Shown here: in pieces, positions 53,828 to 63,024 of the stretch
Layout of the letters: each line of letters opens with the position of its first letter
How positions within the stretch are numbered: position 1 is the first letter of the stretch
NCBI GenBank assembly: GCA_009746045.1
Contig: RPFO01002271.1
Span: 1 to 63,024, forward strand
Direction: 5' to 3'
Source: Mesostigma viride
Taxonomy: Eukaryota; Streptophyta; Mesostigmatophyceae; Mesostigmatales; Mesostigmataceae
DNA: 63,024 bases
Position numbers and translations under genes: made by a program
Notes under the pieces: generated by a model
What the model was told of the DNA's origin: nothing
Database searches by the model: none
The model's input: the letters and a program-made list of their open reading frames with translations, nothing else

Positions 53828-54466
53828 TCAGTCACAATATCGATTCGCATCATTGACGCACTCGAACTTGTACTTCTGCCCGAAGGCGGACAGCACATCA
53901 GAAACCGCCTTCTCAAACTCGTCAACACCGCTGGTTCCCCACTCGTGCACGTATTCGCTCAACCGGATTCTGCAACTTCCAGAAGACAGGAACAGCCGGT
54001 CCTCATTGTCAAGCTTGAAGTACTTGCCGTCTTTCAAGATGACCCACTTGAACCGTCCCTCATTCCCCAAACCCTCACACCCTTCTCCCAGATCATAACC
54101 CATTATCGGTTTTCGAATGACATTACCATCAGCATCAACGGTCTCATGCCAATTGCGGGCTTTCGAATAATCCTTTCGCCTTATAGCACCACATCTCACA
54201 AGCACCTCCTCAAATGGCTCTACGGTCGGCCTTGGGATCCCCCCTCCCTCCATATTGAAAACAAGAACCGCGTCCGTCGCGTCTGGTCGCATACGTGTCA
54301 GAAGACCCTCTCCACCCTCCTTGGGCTTGAACGACAGCTTAATGTCCGGCACAAGCCTGAGTGCGCTCCTGACCACACCCTCAAGCCTGTCTTCCAAGTC
54401 GTCACGCTCTTGTTGCCATTTGGTGATATTGATCCACTCGCCCCCCTTCGTCCTGTAGAACGTCAT
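53828..54466 (-). CDS. MTFYR-type protein, copy 2
   Basis: 212 codons from ATG at 54466 (after GGGTTGCAG). Paralogue of 51696-52313, with the same block order and an extra KWQQERDD segment near the N-terminus. LSEYVHEWGTSGVDEFEKAV and YKFECVNDANRYCD are conserved. The ORF can be extended upstream to 54625 only by reading cassette sequence, so the shorter start is preferred. The upstream palindrome at 54508 has a changed left arm (GAACGGCCGTTGG). Confidence 0.65.
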   Translation of the reverse strand: MTFYRTKGGEWINITKWQQERDDLEDRLEGVVRSALRLVPDIKLSFKPKEGGEGLLTRMRPDATDAVLVFNMEGGGIPRPTVEPFEEVLVRCGAIRRKDYSKARNWHETVDADGNVIRKPIMGYDLGEGCEGLGNEGRFKWVILKDGKYFKLDNEDRLFLSSGSCRIRLSEYVHEWGTSGVDEFEKAVSDVLSAFGQKYKFECVNDANRYCD

Positions 54467-54504
54467 CTGCAACCCACCGACACCGTTTGATATACATTTC
54501 TGAC

Positions 54505-54522
54505 CGTGAACGGCCGTTGGCT
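54505..54522. promoter_or_regulatory. degenerate palindromic element upstream of MTFYR copy 2
   Basis: GAACGGCCGTTGGC about 40 bases upstream of the ATG at 54466; the adjacent donor-like site reads GTCAGA instead of GTGAGA. Confidence 0.4.
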
Positions 54523-54779
54523 TGAAAAAACTAACAAGAATGTAAGATTTATTACGCGCACGAAAATGACACCCATTTCTCCATCCCAACGGCCGTTGGC
54601 GAACGAAAAATGATTTATTATGCATTTATTGATTACATCCATAATGCCACATGGCAAACCTCACCCTACTTCCAGGTGCAAAGAAAATGAAACCCTAATT
54701 TGCAGGTTCCAACGGCCTTTGGCGCAAGAAAATCACACCCAAAATCAACATGCATCAAAGACACATCCTGCCTTATTGC

Positions 54780-56770
54780 CACCCAATTAAACGAATGAAA
54801 TGCACATGGTAATGTTTTTCAAGTCTAACGGCCGTTGGCTCACAACCCCCCTATGGGAAGGGTGGATGCCTTACGAACCAGTCAAGCCCATCTTTATGCT
54901 CAGGTAGATTTTTCAGAGGCCTTTCTTGGAAGAAAAATGGTAAATAGCCACCACTAAGCTGCATAAAAGACACATCCTGCCTTACTGCCACCAAATGAAA
55001 AGAATGAAATGCACATGATAATGTTTTTCCAATTCCAACGGCCGTTGGCTCACAACCCCCCTATGGGAAGGGTGGATGCCTTACGAACCAGTCAAGCCCC
55101 ATCTTTATGCTCAGCTAGATTTTTGGAGGCCTTTCTTGGAAGAAAAATGGTAATAGCCACCACAAAGCTGAATGAAAGATACATCCTGGCTGATTGCCAA
55201 CCCACTCAAAGGAATGAAATGCACATGATAATGTTTTTCAAGTCCAACGGCCGTTGGCTCACAACCCCCCACTGGGAAGGGTGGATGCCTTACGAACCAG
55301 TCAAGCCCATCTTTATGCTCAGCTAGATTTTTGGAGGCCTTTCTTGGAAGAAAAATGGTAATAGCCACAACAAAGCTGAATGAAAGATACATCCTGGCTG
55401 ATTGCCAACCCACTCAAAGGAATGAAATGCACATGATAATGTTTTTCAAGTCCAACGGCCGTTGGCTCACAACCCCCCACTGGGAAGGGTGGATGCCTTA
55501 CGAACCAGTCAAGCCCCATCTTTATGCTCAGCTAGATTTTTGGAGGCCTTTCTTGGAAGAAAAATGGTAATAGCCACCACAAAGCTGAATGAAAGATACA
55601 TCCTGGCTGATTGCCAACCCACTCAAAGGAATGAAATGCACATGATAATGTTTTTCAAGTCCAACGGCCGTTGGCTCACAACCCCCCACTGGGAAGGGTG
55701 GATGCCTTACGAACCAGTCAAGCCCATCTTTATGCTCAGCTAGATTTTTGGAGGCCTTTCTTGGAAGAAAAATGGTAATAGCCACAACAAAGCTGAATGA
55801 AAGATACATCCTGGCTGATTGCCAACCCACTCAAAGGAATGAAATGCACATGATAATGTTTTTCAAGTCCAACGGCCGTTGGCTCACAACCCCCCACTGG
55901 GAAGGGTGGATGCCTTACGAACCAGTCAAGCCCATCTTTATGCTCAGCTAGATTTTTGGAGGCCTTTCTTGGAAGAAAAATGGTAATAGCCACCACTAAG
56001 CTGAATGAAAGATACATCCTGGCTGATTGCCAACCCACTCAAAGGAATGAAATGCACATGATAATGTTTTTCAAGTCCAACGGCCGTTGGCTCACAACCC
56101 CCCTCTGGGAAGGGTGGATGCCTTACGAACCAGTCAACCACATCTTTATGCTCAGCTAGTTTTTTTGGAGGCCTTTCTAGGAACGCACATGGTAATAACC
56201 ATCACTAAGCTGCATGAAAGACGCATCCTGCCTTATTGCCACCCAATGAAACGAATGAAATGCACATGATAATGTTTTTCCAATTCCAACGGCCGTTTGC
56301 TCACAACCCCCCTCTGGGAAGGGTGGATGCCTTACGAACCAGTCAAGCCCCATCTTTATGCTCAGCTAGTTTTTTTGGAGGCCTTTCTAGGAGAAAAATG
56401 GTAAATAGCCACCACTAAGCTGCATGAAAGACACATCCTGGCTGCTTGCCACCCTATCAAACGAATAAAAAGCACATGATAATGTTTTTCCAATTCCAAC
56501 GGCCGTTGGCTCACAACCCCCCACTGGGAAGGGTGGATGCCTTACGAACCAGTCAAGCCCATCTTTATGCTCAGCTAGTTTTTTTGGAGGCCTTTCTAGG
56601 AGAAAAATGGTAAATAGCCACCACAAAGCTGCATGAAAGACACATCCTGGCTGCTTGCCACCCTATCAAACGAATAAAAAGCACATGATAATGTTTTTCC
56701 AATTCCAACGGCCGTTGGCTCACAACCCCCTTCGGGTAGAGGCCTTACGGACCAGTCAGAAATGGTGTCC
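54780..56770. repeat. 208-bp tandem array with palindromic core
   Basis: About ten units 208 bases apart (cores near 54826, 55036, 55244, 55452 through 56705), each with CCAACGGCCGTTGGCTCACA, GGAAGGGTGGATGCCTTACG and GGAGGCCTTTCTTGG. Middle units are nearly identical; outer ones diverge, one core reading CCGTTTGC. Recurrent 60-100-codon ORFs on both strands follow the unit and are not convincing genes. Confidence 0.95.
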
Positions 56771-57641
56771 ACCAAGCTATTCCCCCCACACCCACAGTTG
56801 TCCTTGTCCACATACCTTTCCAGTACAGTTGTCCTCAGCTTCTCAGCAACGGGCGACTCCTCTCCTTCTTGATGCCTTGACAGATATCACATAAACAAAA
56901 CACGATCACGAGAGCATCAGGATTGTTAGAGGTTTCCTCCATCAACGACCGTAAGATACACACACCTCAAAAACCAACTTTCTTGTCCTCCCAAATAACA
57001 TATGTTTTTAAATGTAAAATAAATCACATTCATATTCTGTCACTTGATTTAACCACACAATTGTTCAGGTCCAACGCCCGTTGGCATTACGCCTCTTCCC
57101 GGTAAAATACTATTTATTGCTCCAACCCCACAAGAAACTCGTTCCGGACCTGTTCGAAGCGAAGAGCACTGCCAGGGATCGGAGTCGAGCCAGATTTGTG
57201 TGCGGAACATGATGGCTGGCCTACGTGGTGTGGAGCAATAATGTCGACATTTTCAGTGACTGTTCAGCCTAAAAAAATAACAAGCAGATGCGACGGCCCC
57301 TCCATTAAACAAATTATCCACCACTGTTGCGCTACACTAGCAATGTTTGTCAAGGTCCAACGGCCGTTGGCATCAAATAAATCACAACCATTGGTCACTC
57401 CATTTAACAAAATACCCACAACTTTTTAACCACACTAGAAATGTTTTTTGAGGTCCAACGGCCGTTGGAATCCAAAAAATGCCGAATTCATGTCAAATTT
57501 ATATAAATGTGACAGTTGACAGAATTAGAGATAATTAAATCATGAAATCCAGCTTTAGCCATCAGCCTTACCCATCAGCAAAAATTGGCGAATTTCATTC
57601 AATATTAGAATTCAAAATTTATTAATGAAATTTATGTTTCA
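56771..57641. other. spacer with scattered palindromes
   Basis: No gene recognised. Palindrome cores near 57070 (degenerate CCAACGCCCGTTGG), 57358 and 57459. It may include the 3' region of the F-box-like gene. Confidence 0.4.
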
Positions 57642-58547
57642 TCATTCAACCTCTTCAGAATCCTCATCCAAACACAACATCATGTCCCCTTTCCACTTGT
57701 ACATACTACTCTCGGCCAAATACAGCAAGCGTGCCTTCTTCCCCCCAAAAAACTTGAGATAATCCGGTGTGAAGATTGTTCCGCTGAGGACCTGCATAGC
57801 TAACTCCACCAAAACGCTTGCCATATCCTCCTCCCTACACCTCCTCTCTAATAAGGCCTTCATGTCTGCGTTCTCATCAAATCCCATGATCAGAACTGCA
57901 CATGCCATTCCTCCCCCCTCCAGAGGCAGCCCCTCCAAAAGCTTCACCCATTCTGCCTCCCTACGCGCTCTCCTCCCCGGAGGAAAAAAAATGTCCTCAT
58001 CCGGGTCATAAGGAGTATCGCAGAACCAGAAAATGCTCCGTAACCCCCATAGTTCATAATTATCGTACAAGTCATCCATTTCCTTTCCCAATTGGCGTAA
58101 GCGAGCTGTCCACCCCCTCCAATTCCTCTCCAACACACGTCTCCTCTCAGCACGCTCGGACCTGAACAACCCTCCCATCGTCCTTGCTCGTGCATGTCCC
58201 TCTGGTGCTGGCTGGCGTCCTAACACCTCCTCAACTTCTTCACAATATACCTTAAAATACATTCCCCTTGTGACGAGTGTGTAGGGGGTGATATCAGCGC
58301 TTGCACACTTTACTTGCCCGCCATACAATTCTCGGAAAAGAGACTCAGTTATCAATGTACGAGGACCATCCCCGAATGCGTCCACGAACCCAGAAATTAA
58401 CTTAAAGCTGAATTGGGGTTCATACCTCCCCGACACCGCTTCCCTAGCCCCTCTACAAACTGCTTCAAAGCGGGCTACGTCGGGCGCCTCCATAAAAGCT
58501 GCGACTTCGGTCCAAATTTCCCACGGCAGTGAGATATCCCCTTCCAT
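57642..58547 (-). CDS. F-box-like protein
   Basis: From MEGDISLPWEIWTEVAAFME onward the N-terminus has the LP..hW..v..fL...d......VCr pattern of an F-box (DVARFEAVCRGAREAV). F-box proteins recruit substrates to SCF ubiquitin ligases through Skp1. The remaining 250 residues have no leucine-rich or kelch repeats that I can see; they contain a basic helix (RSERAERRRVLERNWRGW) and end in the acidic DEDSEEVE. The frame is open up to 58664, and an acceptor-like ATGTGCAG lies near 58580, so an upstream exon or a start at 58589 is possible. One palindrome lies at 58667. Confidence 0.6.
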   Translation of the reverse strand: MEGDISLPWEIWTEVAAFMEAPDVARFEAVCRGAREAVSGRYEPQFSFKLISGFVDAFGDGPRTLITESLFRELYGGQVKCASADITPYTLVTRGMYFKVYCEEVEEVLGRQPAPEGHARARTMGGLFRSERAERRRVLERNWRGWTARLRQLGKEMDDLYDNYELWGLRSIFWFCDTPYDPDEDIFFPPGRRARREAEWVKLLEGLPLEGGGMACAVLIMGFDENADMKALLERRCREEDMASVLVELAMQVLSGTIFTPDYLKFFGGKKARLLYLAESSMYKWKGDMMLCLDEDSEEVE

Positions 58548-58666
58548 TATCGGCCCCGACGTCAAACTTGTCCCCTCTGCACATAACATACATCGACGTC
58601 CATCCTTAAAAAAAATGAGGTTTTGTCGGAAAGAAAATATGCAAACGTTAGGCGAGGTTTCCAATC

Positions 58667-58682
58667 CCTAACGGCCGTTGGG
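58667..58682. promoter_or_regulatory. palindromic element upstream of the F-box-like gene
   Basis: TAACGGCCGTTGGG about 120 bases upstream of the preferred ATG at 58547. Confidence 0.4.
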
Positions 58683-58728
58683 TCACTAATTGTTGTTTAA
58701 CCCACTACAGTCGCATGAGAGAAAACGA

Positions 58729-58868
58729 AAGTCAATTTTATTCCAATTTCAAAGTGAAAGGAGAATTCACTATTACACCATTTTACAACACAAATCAGGT
58801 CAATTTTATTCCAATTTCAAAGTGAAAAGAGAATTCACCATTACACCATTTTACAACACAAATCAGGA
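58729..58868. repeat. 68-bp direct repeat
   Basis: Two adjacent near-identical copies starting GTCAATTTTATTCCAATTTC, between the F-box-like and MYND genes. Confidence 0.8.
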
Positions 58869-58950
58869 CTACATACACAAATTTCAAACCCAAAATGCGT
58901 CCAGTTTTCCAGCCTCAAAAGCAAATTATTACTCTACATTTCCAGTTTTT

Positions 58951-59727
58951 CTATGAGGAAGAACCGTAGTAGAAGGTGAAGGAGAAGTCAACCTCAGAGA
59001 AGTCGACCTCGGTTCCATCCAGTATGGTCGTCCTGTTTACCCCCCTTATCACCCCTGCCAGCCCCTCCCTTGCTTGCCTCAGACGTTCGCATCTATCCTT
59101 ATGCCTACTCCAGTCAGCACGCTGGCACTCCTCACTGCAATATCTGGCATCCCTACATCCTCTACACCACTTCTGAGGGCCTGTGTCGCACCCACACCCC
59201 TCCTTGGAGCAATTTCGCATACCACGCATGGGAGCCCCATCCCTCACGATCGGGTCAGAGAGCAAGAAAAAGTTCATGTTGAGGGGTACTTCTGCCCCTA
59301 CACACGCATCAGCCCTCACGCGCAGGGAAGACGTAACATTCGGGTAAAATGCGCGCCCGTAGGTGCACCCAAGCTGAGCCCCTTCCTCTTCCCCCAACTC
59401 TATCTTTGGCCCCTTTGTAATGAACGACACCAAAAGGCGGAACTCCCTCGTTGGGTCTATTGGCGCTCTTAGATCCATCTGTGGTACGAAAAAACCCTCT
59501 TGAATACAGAAGTTCATATCAGCTAGCTGGGCGTACATAACCCTCTCCATTTGGCTGAACGAATCAAACGCCAATAAAACGGCCAAGTGGCGGCCTGTCT
59601 TCTCCTGCGCGACACGAACTTCCTCGAATATGACACGCGACAGAAAGCGAACTTGTTTGTAAACGTTTTGAAGGACGCTTCCGTAGACTTCATTCACGAT
59701 CTCGGACTCATTCGCGATCTCGGCCAT
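58951..59727 (-). CDS. MYND-finger protein, copy 2 (intact)
   Basis: 258 codons from MAEIANESEI. N-terminal domain with TGRHLAVLLAFDSFSQMERV and EFRLLVSFITKG, then a MYND finger: CSKEGCGCDTGPQKWC, CRGCRDARYCSEECQRADW and HKDRC. The C-terminus is hydrophobic/aromatic (FSFTFYYGSSS). It is the full-length counterpart of the split copy at 52698-53488. An in-frame ATG lies eight codons upstream (59751), but MAEI aligns with the MAET start of copy 1. No palindrome lies within 300 bases upstream, unlike most neighbours. Confidence 0.75.
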   Translation of the reverse strand: MAEIANESEIVNEVYGSVLQNVYKQVRFLSRVIFEEVRVAQEKTGRHLAVLLAFDSFSQMERVMYAQLADMNFCIQEGFFVPQMDLRAPIDPTREFRLLVSFITKGPKIELGEEEGAQLGCTYGRAFYPNVTSSLRVRADACVGAEVPLNMNFFLLSDPIVRDGAPMRGMRNCSKEGCGCDTGPQKWCRGCRDARYCSEECQRADWSRHKDRCERLRQAREGLAGVIRGVNRTTILDGTEVDFSEVDFSFTFYYGSSS

Positions 59728-59907
59728 CTTTTTCAGGGAAAAAACGAACAAAAAGATTTACATCGCGGCCAAAAAAACGCGTTTTCCCATTAGTGTGTTT
59801 GCCTAATTTATTGTAATCATTCATTTTTAAAACAGTCAGGTCCTTCACAACCTCAGAAAATGATTTCATTAAATTGGCATATACATTTAAAAACATCTTA
59901 GGTCGCA

Positions 59908-60162
59908 CTACTTTTTGCGTTTCAGTTTACGTTTGTTTCCCGGTTGAATAAAGTTGACACCATCCCCTTCATCGTCGGAAATTAAGGCCGGCATTTCGTC
60001 CACTTCAGCTTGTACATCATCTTTTTTCATCACAACCATGGCTGGAATTGAATCCCAAAATTTCTCAATCGCTCTAACAACTTCGGCTGGCAGTTTTTTG
60101 GCCCCCCGTTCAACTGCCTCTCTCTCCTGGTTCGACACCGAAACGTCCTTGTCTTTCTCCAT
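59908..60162 (-). CDS. small charged protein or exon
   Basis: 84 codons from MEKDKDVSVSNQEREAVERG, then LPAEVVRAIEKFWDSIPAMV, an acidic stretch and a basic end NKRKLKRKK. It looks coding and could be a small nuclear protein or one exon. The frame is open to 60201. The palindrome at 60271 lies about 110 bases upstream. No family recognised. Confidence 0.45.
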   Translation of the reverse strand: MEKDKDVSVSNQEREAVERGAKKLPAEVVRAIEKFWDSIPAMVVMKKDDVQAEVDEMPALISDDEGDGVNFIQPGNKRKLKRKK

Positions 60163-60201
60163 TGAAAAAAACTGCACGTGAAGCACAACTGGCACAACCA
60201 A

Positions 60202-60740
60202 TGTAAGTAAACCTAGTAACTTCAGGGGCGGATTAATTCATCAGCCGGAGTACAATTTTATTTTACAACGCCAACGGCCGTTGGCATTACAGCAATGAAG
60301 TTAAGATAAAAACGTCGTAATGCAACGGCTGATAAAACTGGCGTATAATCAATAACGCAAAAAAAATTGGCAAGAACTTTTTTTTGGAGGTCCAACGGCC
60401 GTTGGCATCACGTAAATCACAACAGCAATGATGGAAACTGATTTTGCAAGTCCAACGGCCGTTGGCATCAAGAAAATCAGAAGAGGGAGCGACTGCCCAA
60501 AAAACGCATAATAATAAAACAAGTACCTTGCAGGTGGTTGACAGACGCGAATCTTGTGTGGCGACGTGGAATCTGCAAGGAATGCGCAAAAACGTTGCAA
60601 TCAGAATTACAAGGATTACATATTTTCCACATTTAGTTTTTCAGGTCCAACGGCCGTTGGCATGAGATTAATAATAATACAACTACATGCGTGTGAGAAA
60701 ATTGTGCCGGGTGACAGAATTAAATCCAAGTTGCCCAGCA
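60202..60740. other. spacer with four palindromic elements
   Basis: Cores at 60271, 60392, 60452 and 60647. No gene recognised. Confidence 0.5.
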
Positions 60741-61008
60741 GGTGGGAGGGAGGGAGGGAGGGAGGGAGGGAGGGAAGGAGGGAAGGAGGGAGGTAGGGAA
60801 GGAGGGAAGGAGGGAAGTAGGGAGGGAGGGAGGGAGGGAGGGAGGGAGGGAGGGAGGGAAGGAGGGAAGGAGGGAAGGAGGGAAGGAGGGAAGAAGGGAA
60901 GGAGGGAAGGAGGGAAGGAGGGAAGGAGGGAAGGAGGAGGGAAGGAGGGAAGGAGGGAAGGAGGGAAGGAGGGAAGGAGGGAAGGAGGGAAGGAGGGAAG
61001 GAGGGAAG
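60741..61008 (+). repeat. GGGA/AGGA microsatellite
   Basis: GGGA units that turn into alternating GGGAAGGA units. Repeat ORFs (Gly/Arg/Glu; Pro/Ser) are artefacts. Confidence 0.96.
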
Positions 61009-63024
61009 GATAAATACCTAGGGGGGGTGCTGGCATGCATAAATACCTAGGGGGGGTGCTGCCAAGCATAAATACGTCGGGTGGGGTGCTGGCATGCATA
61101 AATACCTAGGGGGGATGCTGGCATGCATAAATACCTAGGGGGGTGCTGGCATGCATAAATACCTAGGGGGGGTGCTGGCATGCATAAATACCTAGGGGGG
61201 TGCTGGCATGCATAAATACCTAGGGGGGGTGCTGGCATGCATAAATACCTAGGGGGGGTGCTGGCATGCATAAATACCTAGGGGGGGTGCTGGCATGCAT
61301 AAATACCTAGGGGGGTGCTGGCATGCATAAATACCTAGGGGGGGTGCTGGCATGCATAAATACCTAGGGGGGGTGCTGGCATGCATAAATACCTAGGGGG
61401 GGTGCTGGCATGCATAAATACCTAGAGGGGGTGCTGGCATGCATAAATACCTAGGGGGGGGTGCTGGCATGCATAAATACCTAGGGGGGTGCTGGCATGC
61501 ATAAATACCTAGGGGGGGTGCTGGCATGCATAAATACCTAGGGGGGTGCTGGCAAGCATAAATACGTCGGGTGGGGTGCTGGCATGCATAAATACCTAGG
61601 GGGGGGCTGGCATGCATAAATACCTAGGGGGGGTGCTGGCATGCATAAATACCTAGGGGGGGGGCTGGCATGCATAAATACCTAGGGGGGTGCTGGCATG
61701 CATAAATACCTAGGGGGGGGCTGGCATGCATAAATACCTAGGGGGGTGCTGGCATGCATAAATACCTAGGGGGGGTGCTGGCATGCATAAATACCTAGGG
61801 GGGTGCTGGCATGCATAAATACCTAGGGGGGGGTGCTGGCATGCATAAATACCTAGAGGGGGTGCTGGCATGCATAAATACCGAGGGGGGGTGCTGGCAT
61901 GCATAAATACCTAGGGGGGGTGCTGGCATGCATAAATACCTGGGGGGTGCTGGCATGCATAAATACCTAGGGGGGGTGCTGGCATGCATAAATACCTAGG
62001 GGGGGTGCTGGCATGCATAAATACCTAGGGGGGTGCTGGCATGCATAAATACCTAGGGGGGGTGCTGGCATGCATAAATACCTAGGGGGGGTGCTGGCAT
62101 GCATAAATACCTAGGGGGGGTGCTGGCATGCATAAATACCTAGGGGGGGTGCTGGCATGCATAAATACCTAGGGGGGGTGCTGGCATGCATAAATACCTA
62201 GAGGGGGTGCTGGCATGCATAAATACCTAGGGGGGGTGCTGGCATGCATAAATACCTAGGGGGGGTGCTGGCATGCATAAATACCTAGGGGGGGTGCTGG
62301 CATGCATAAATACCTAGGGGGGTGCTGGCAAGCATAAATACGTCGGGTGGGGTGCTGGCATGCATAAATACCTAGGGGGGGGGCTGGCATGCATAAATAC
62401 CTAGAGGGGGTGCTGGCATGCATAAATACCGAGGGGGGGTGCTGGCATGCATAAATACCTAGGGGGGGTGCTGGCATGCATAAATACATGTGGGGGGTGC
62501 TGGCATGCATAAATACCTAGGGGGGGTGCTGGCATGCATAAATACCGAGGGGGGGTGCTGGCATGCATAAATACCGAGGGGGGGTGCTGGCATGCATAAA
62601 TACCTAGGGGGGGTGCTGGCATGCATAAATACCTAGGGGGGGTGCTGGCATGCATAAATACCTAGGGGGGGTGCTGGCATGCATAAATACCTAGGGGGGG
62701 TGCTGGCATGCATAAATACCTAGGGGGGGTGCTGGCATGCATAAATACCTAGGGGGGTGCTGGCATGCATAAATACCTAGGGGGGGTGCTGGCATGCATA
62801 AATACCTAGGGGGGGTGCTGGCATGCATAAATACCTAGGGGGGTGCTGGCATGCATAAATACCTAGGGGGGGTGCTGGCATGCATAAATACCTAGGGGGG
62901 TGCTGGCATGCATAAATACCTAGGGGGGTGCTGGCATGCATAAATACCTAGGGGGGGTGCTGGCATGCATAAATACCTAGGGGGGTGCTGGCATGCATAA
63001 ATACCTAGGGGGGTGCTGGCATGA
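61009..63024 (+). repeat. 28-30-bp satellite, continues beyond the window
   Basis: About 70 units of GGCATGCATAAATACC followed by TAGGGGGGTGCT. Length varies by the G run (5-8 G). Sparse variants: ACCGAG, ACCTAGAG, and an AAGCATAAATACGTCGGGTG type at 61065, 61554 and 62330. ORFs with MHAS..PPRYLCMPA repeats are artefacts. The window ends inside the array. Confidence 0.97.

Noticed and set aside
55009-56626. Repeated 60-107-codon ORFs on both strands
   Set aside because: They follow the 208-bp tandem unit exactly and have no similarity outside it.
48400-60200. Endogenous giant-virus segment (intronless MYND, F-box-like genes, palindromes between genes)
   Set aside because: No viral hallmark gene was seen; the adjoining gene is spliced, and possible 5' UTR introns point to host genes. 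Not fully excluded.
48400-60700. Palindromes as 3' polyadenylation hairpins
   Set aside because: They fit better with gene starts, at 40-120 bases upstream of most ATGs; several genes have none close to their stop codon.
61047-62655. Minus-strand ORFs with MHASTPPRYLCMPAPP repeats
   Set aside because: Produced by the 28-30-bp satellite; no independent coding signal.

Overview
The window reads as nuclear DNA of a photosynthetic eukaryote, most likely a green alga. Evidence: one minus-strand gene has introns with GT..AG borders and matching phase on both sides; retrotransposons of several classes are present; simple-sequence and satellite arrays are very long; and an AT-rich broken piece of plastid rpoB sits inside it (a nuclear plastid insertion). 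No bacterial operons, tRNAs or rRNAs were seen. I cannot name the species.

Layout. 0.3-2.5 kb: 5'-truncated non-LTR retrotransposon with reverse transcriptase (RT) and a C-terminal restriction-like endonuclease. 4.9-7.6 kb: host sulfotransferase gene, probably two or more exons. 8.1-8.9 kb: fragment of a second non-LTR ORF2. 8.9-34.3 kb: a nest of LTR/Gypsy elements. Copy A (9134-20162) and copy B (about 20163-32788) lie in tandem and share the LTR between them. Each encodes Gag with a CCHC knuckle, an aspartic protease, a C5-cytosine DNA methyltransferase (MTase) domain and RT. Copy B also keeps RNase H, integrase and a PHD finger. Copy A is split by a 4.4-kb nested insertion with an 11-bp target duplication; copy B is split by a 2.9-kb insertion carrying long microsatellites. 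Inverted LTR pieces flank the array on both sides.

34.8-46.5 kb: a large minus-strand gene of unknown function whose introns contain 46-bp tandem repeats and a 5.6-kb (GGACAA)n array. 47.2-48.2 kb: 79-bp repeats and the plastid rpoB fragment. 48.4-60.2 kb: a cluster of small, apparently intronless minus-strand genes in paralogous families (paired Cys/His knuckles, MTFYR-type proteins, MYND-finger proteins, one F-box-like protein). Many have the 16-bp palindrome GCCAACGGCCGTTGGC, or a close variant, just upstream; the same palindrome is the core of the intronic 46-bp arrays and of a 208-bp array. 60.7-63.0 kb: GGGA-type microsatellite, then a 28-30-bp satellite that runs off the window.

The two most interesting systems are the Gypsy family carrying its own cytosine methyltransferase plus PHD reader, and the palindrome network linking introns, promoters and satellites across 38-61 kb. 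A caution for all reading frames: at least ten ORF breaks are each resolved by one extra base, nearly always inside a G/C homopolymer. This looks more like consensus under-calling than independent gene decay, so genes called broken here may be intact.
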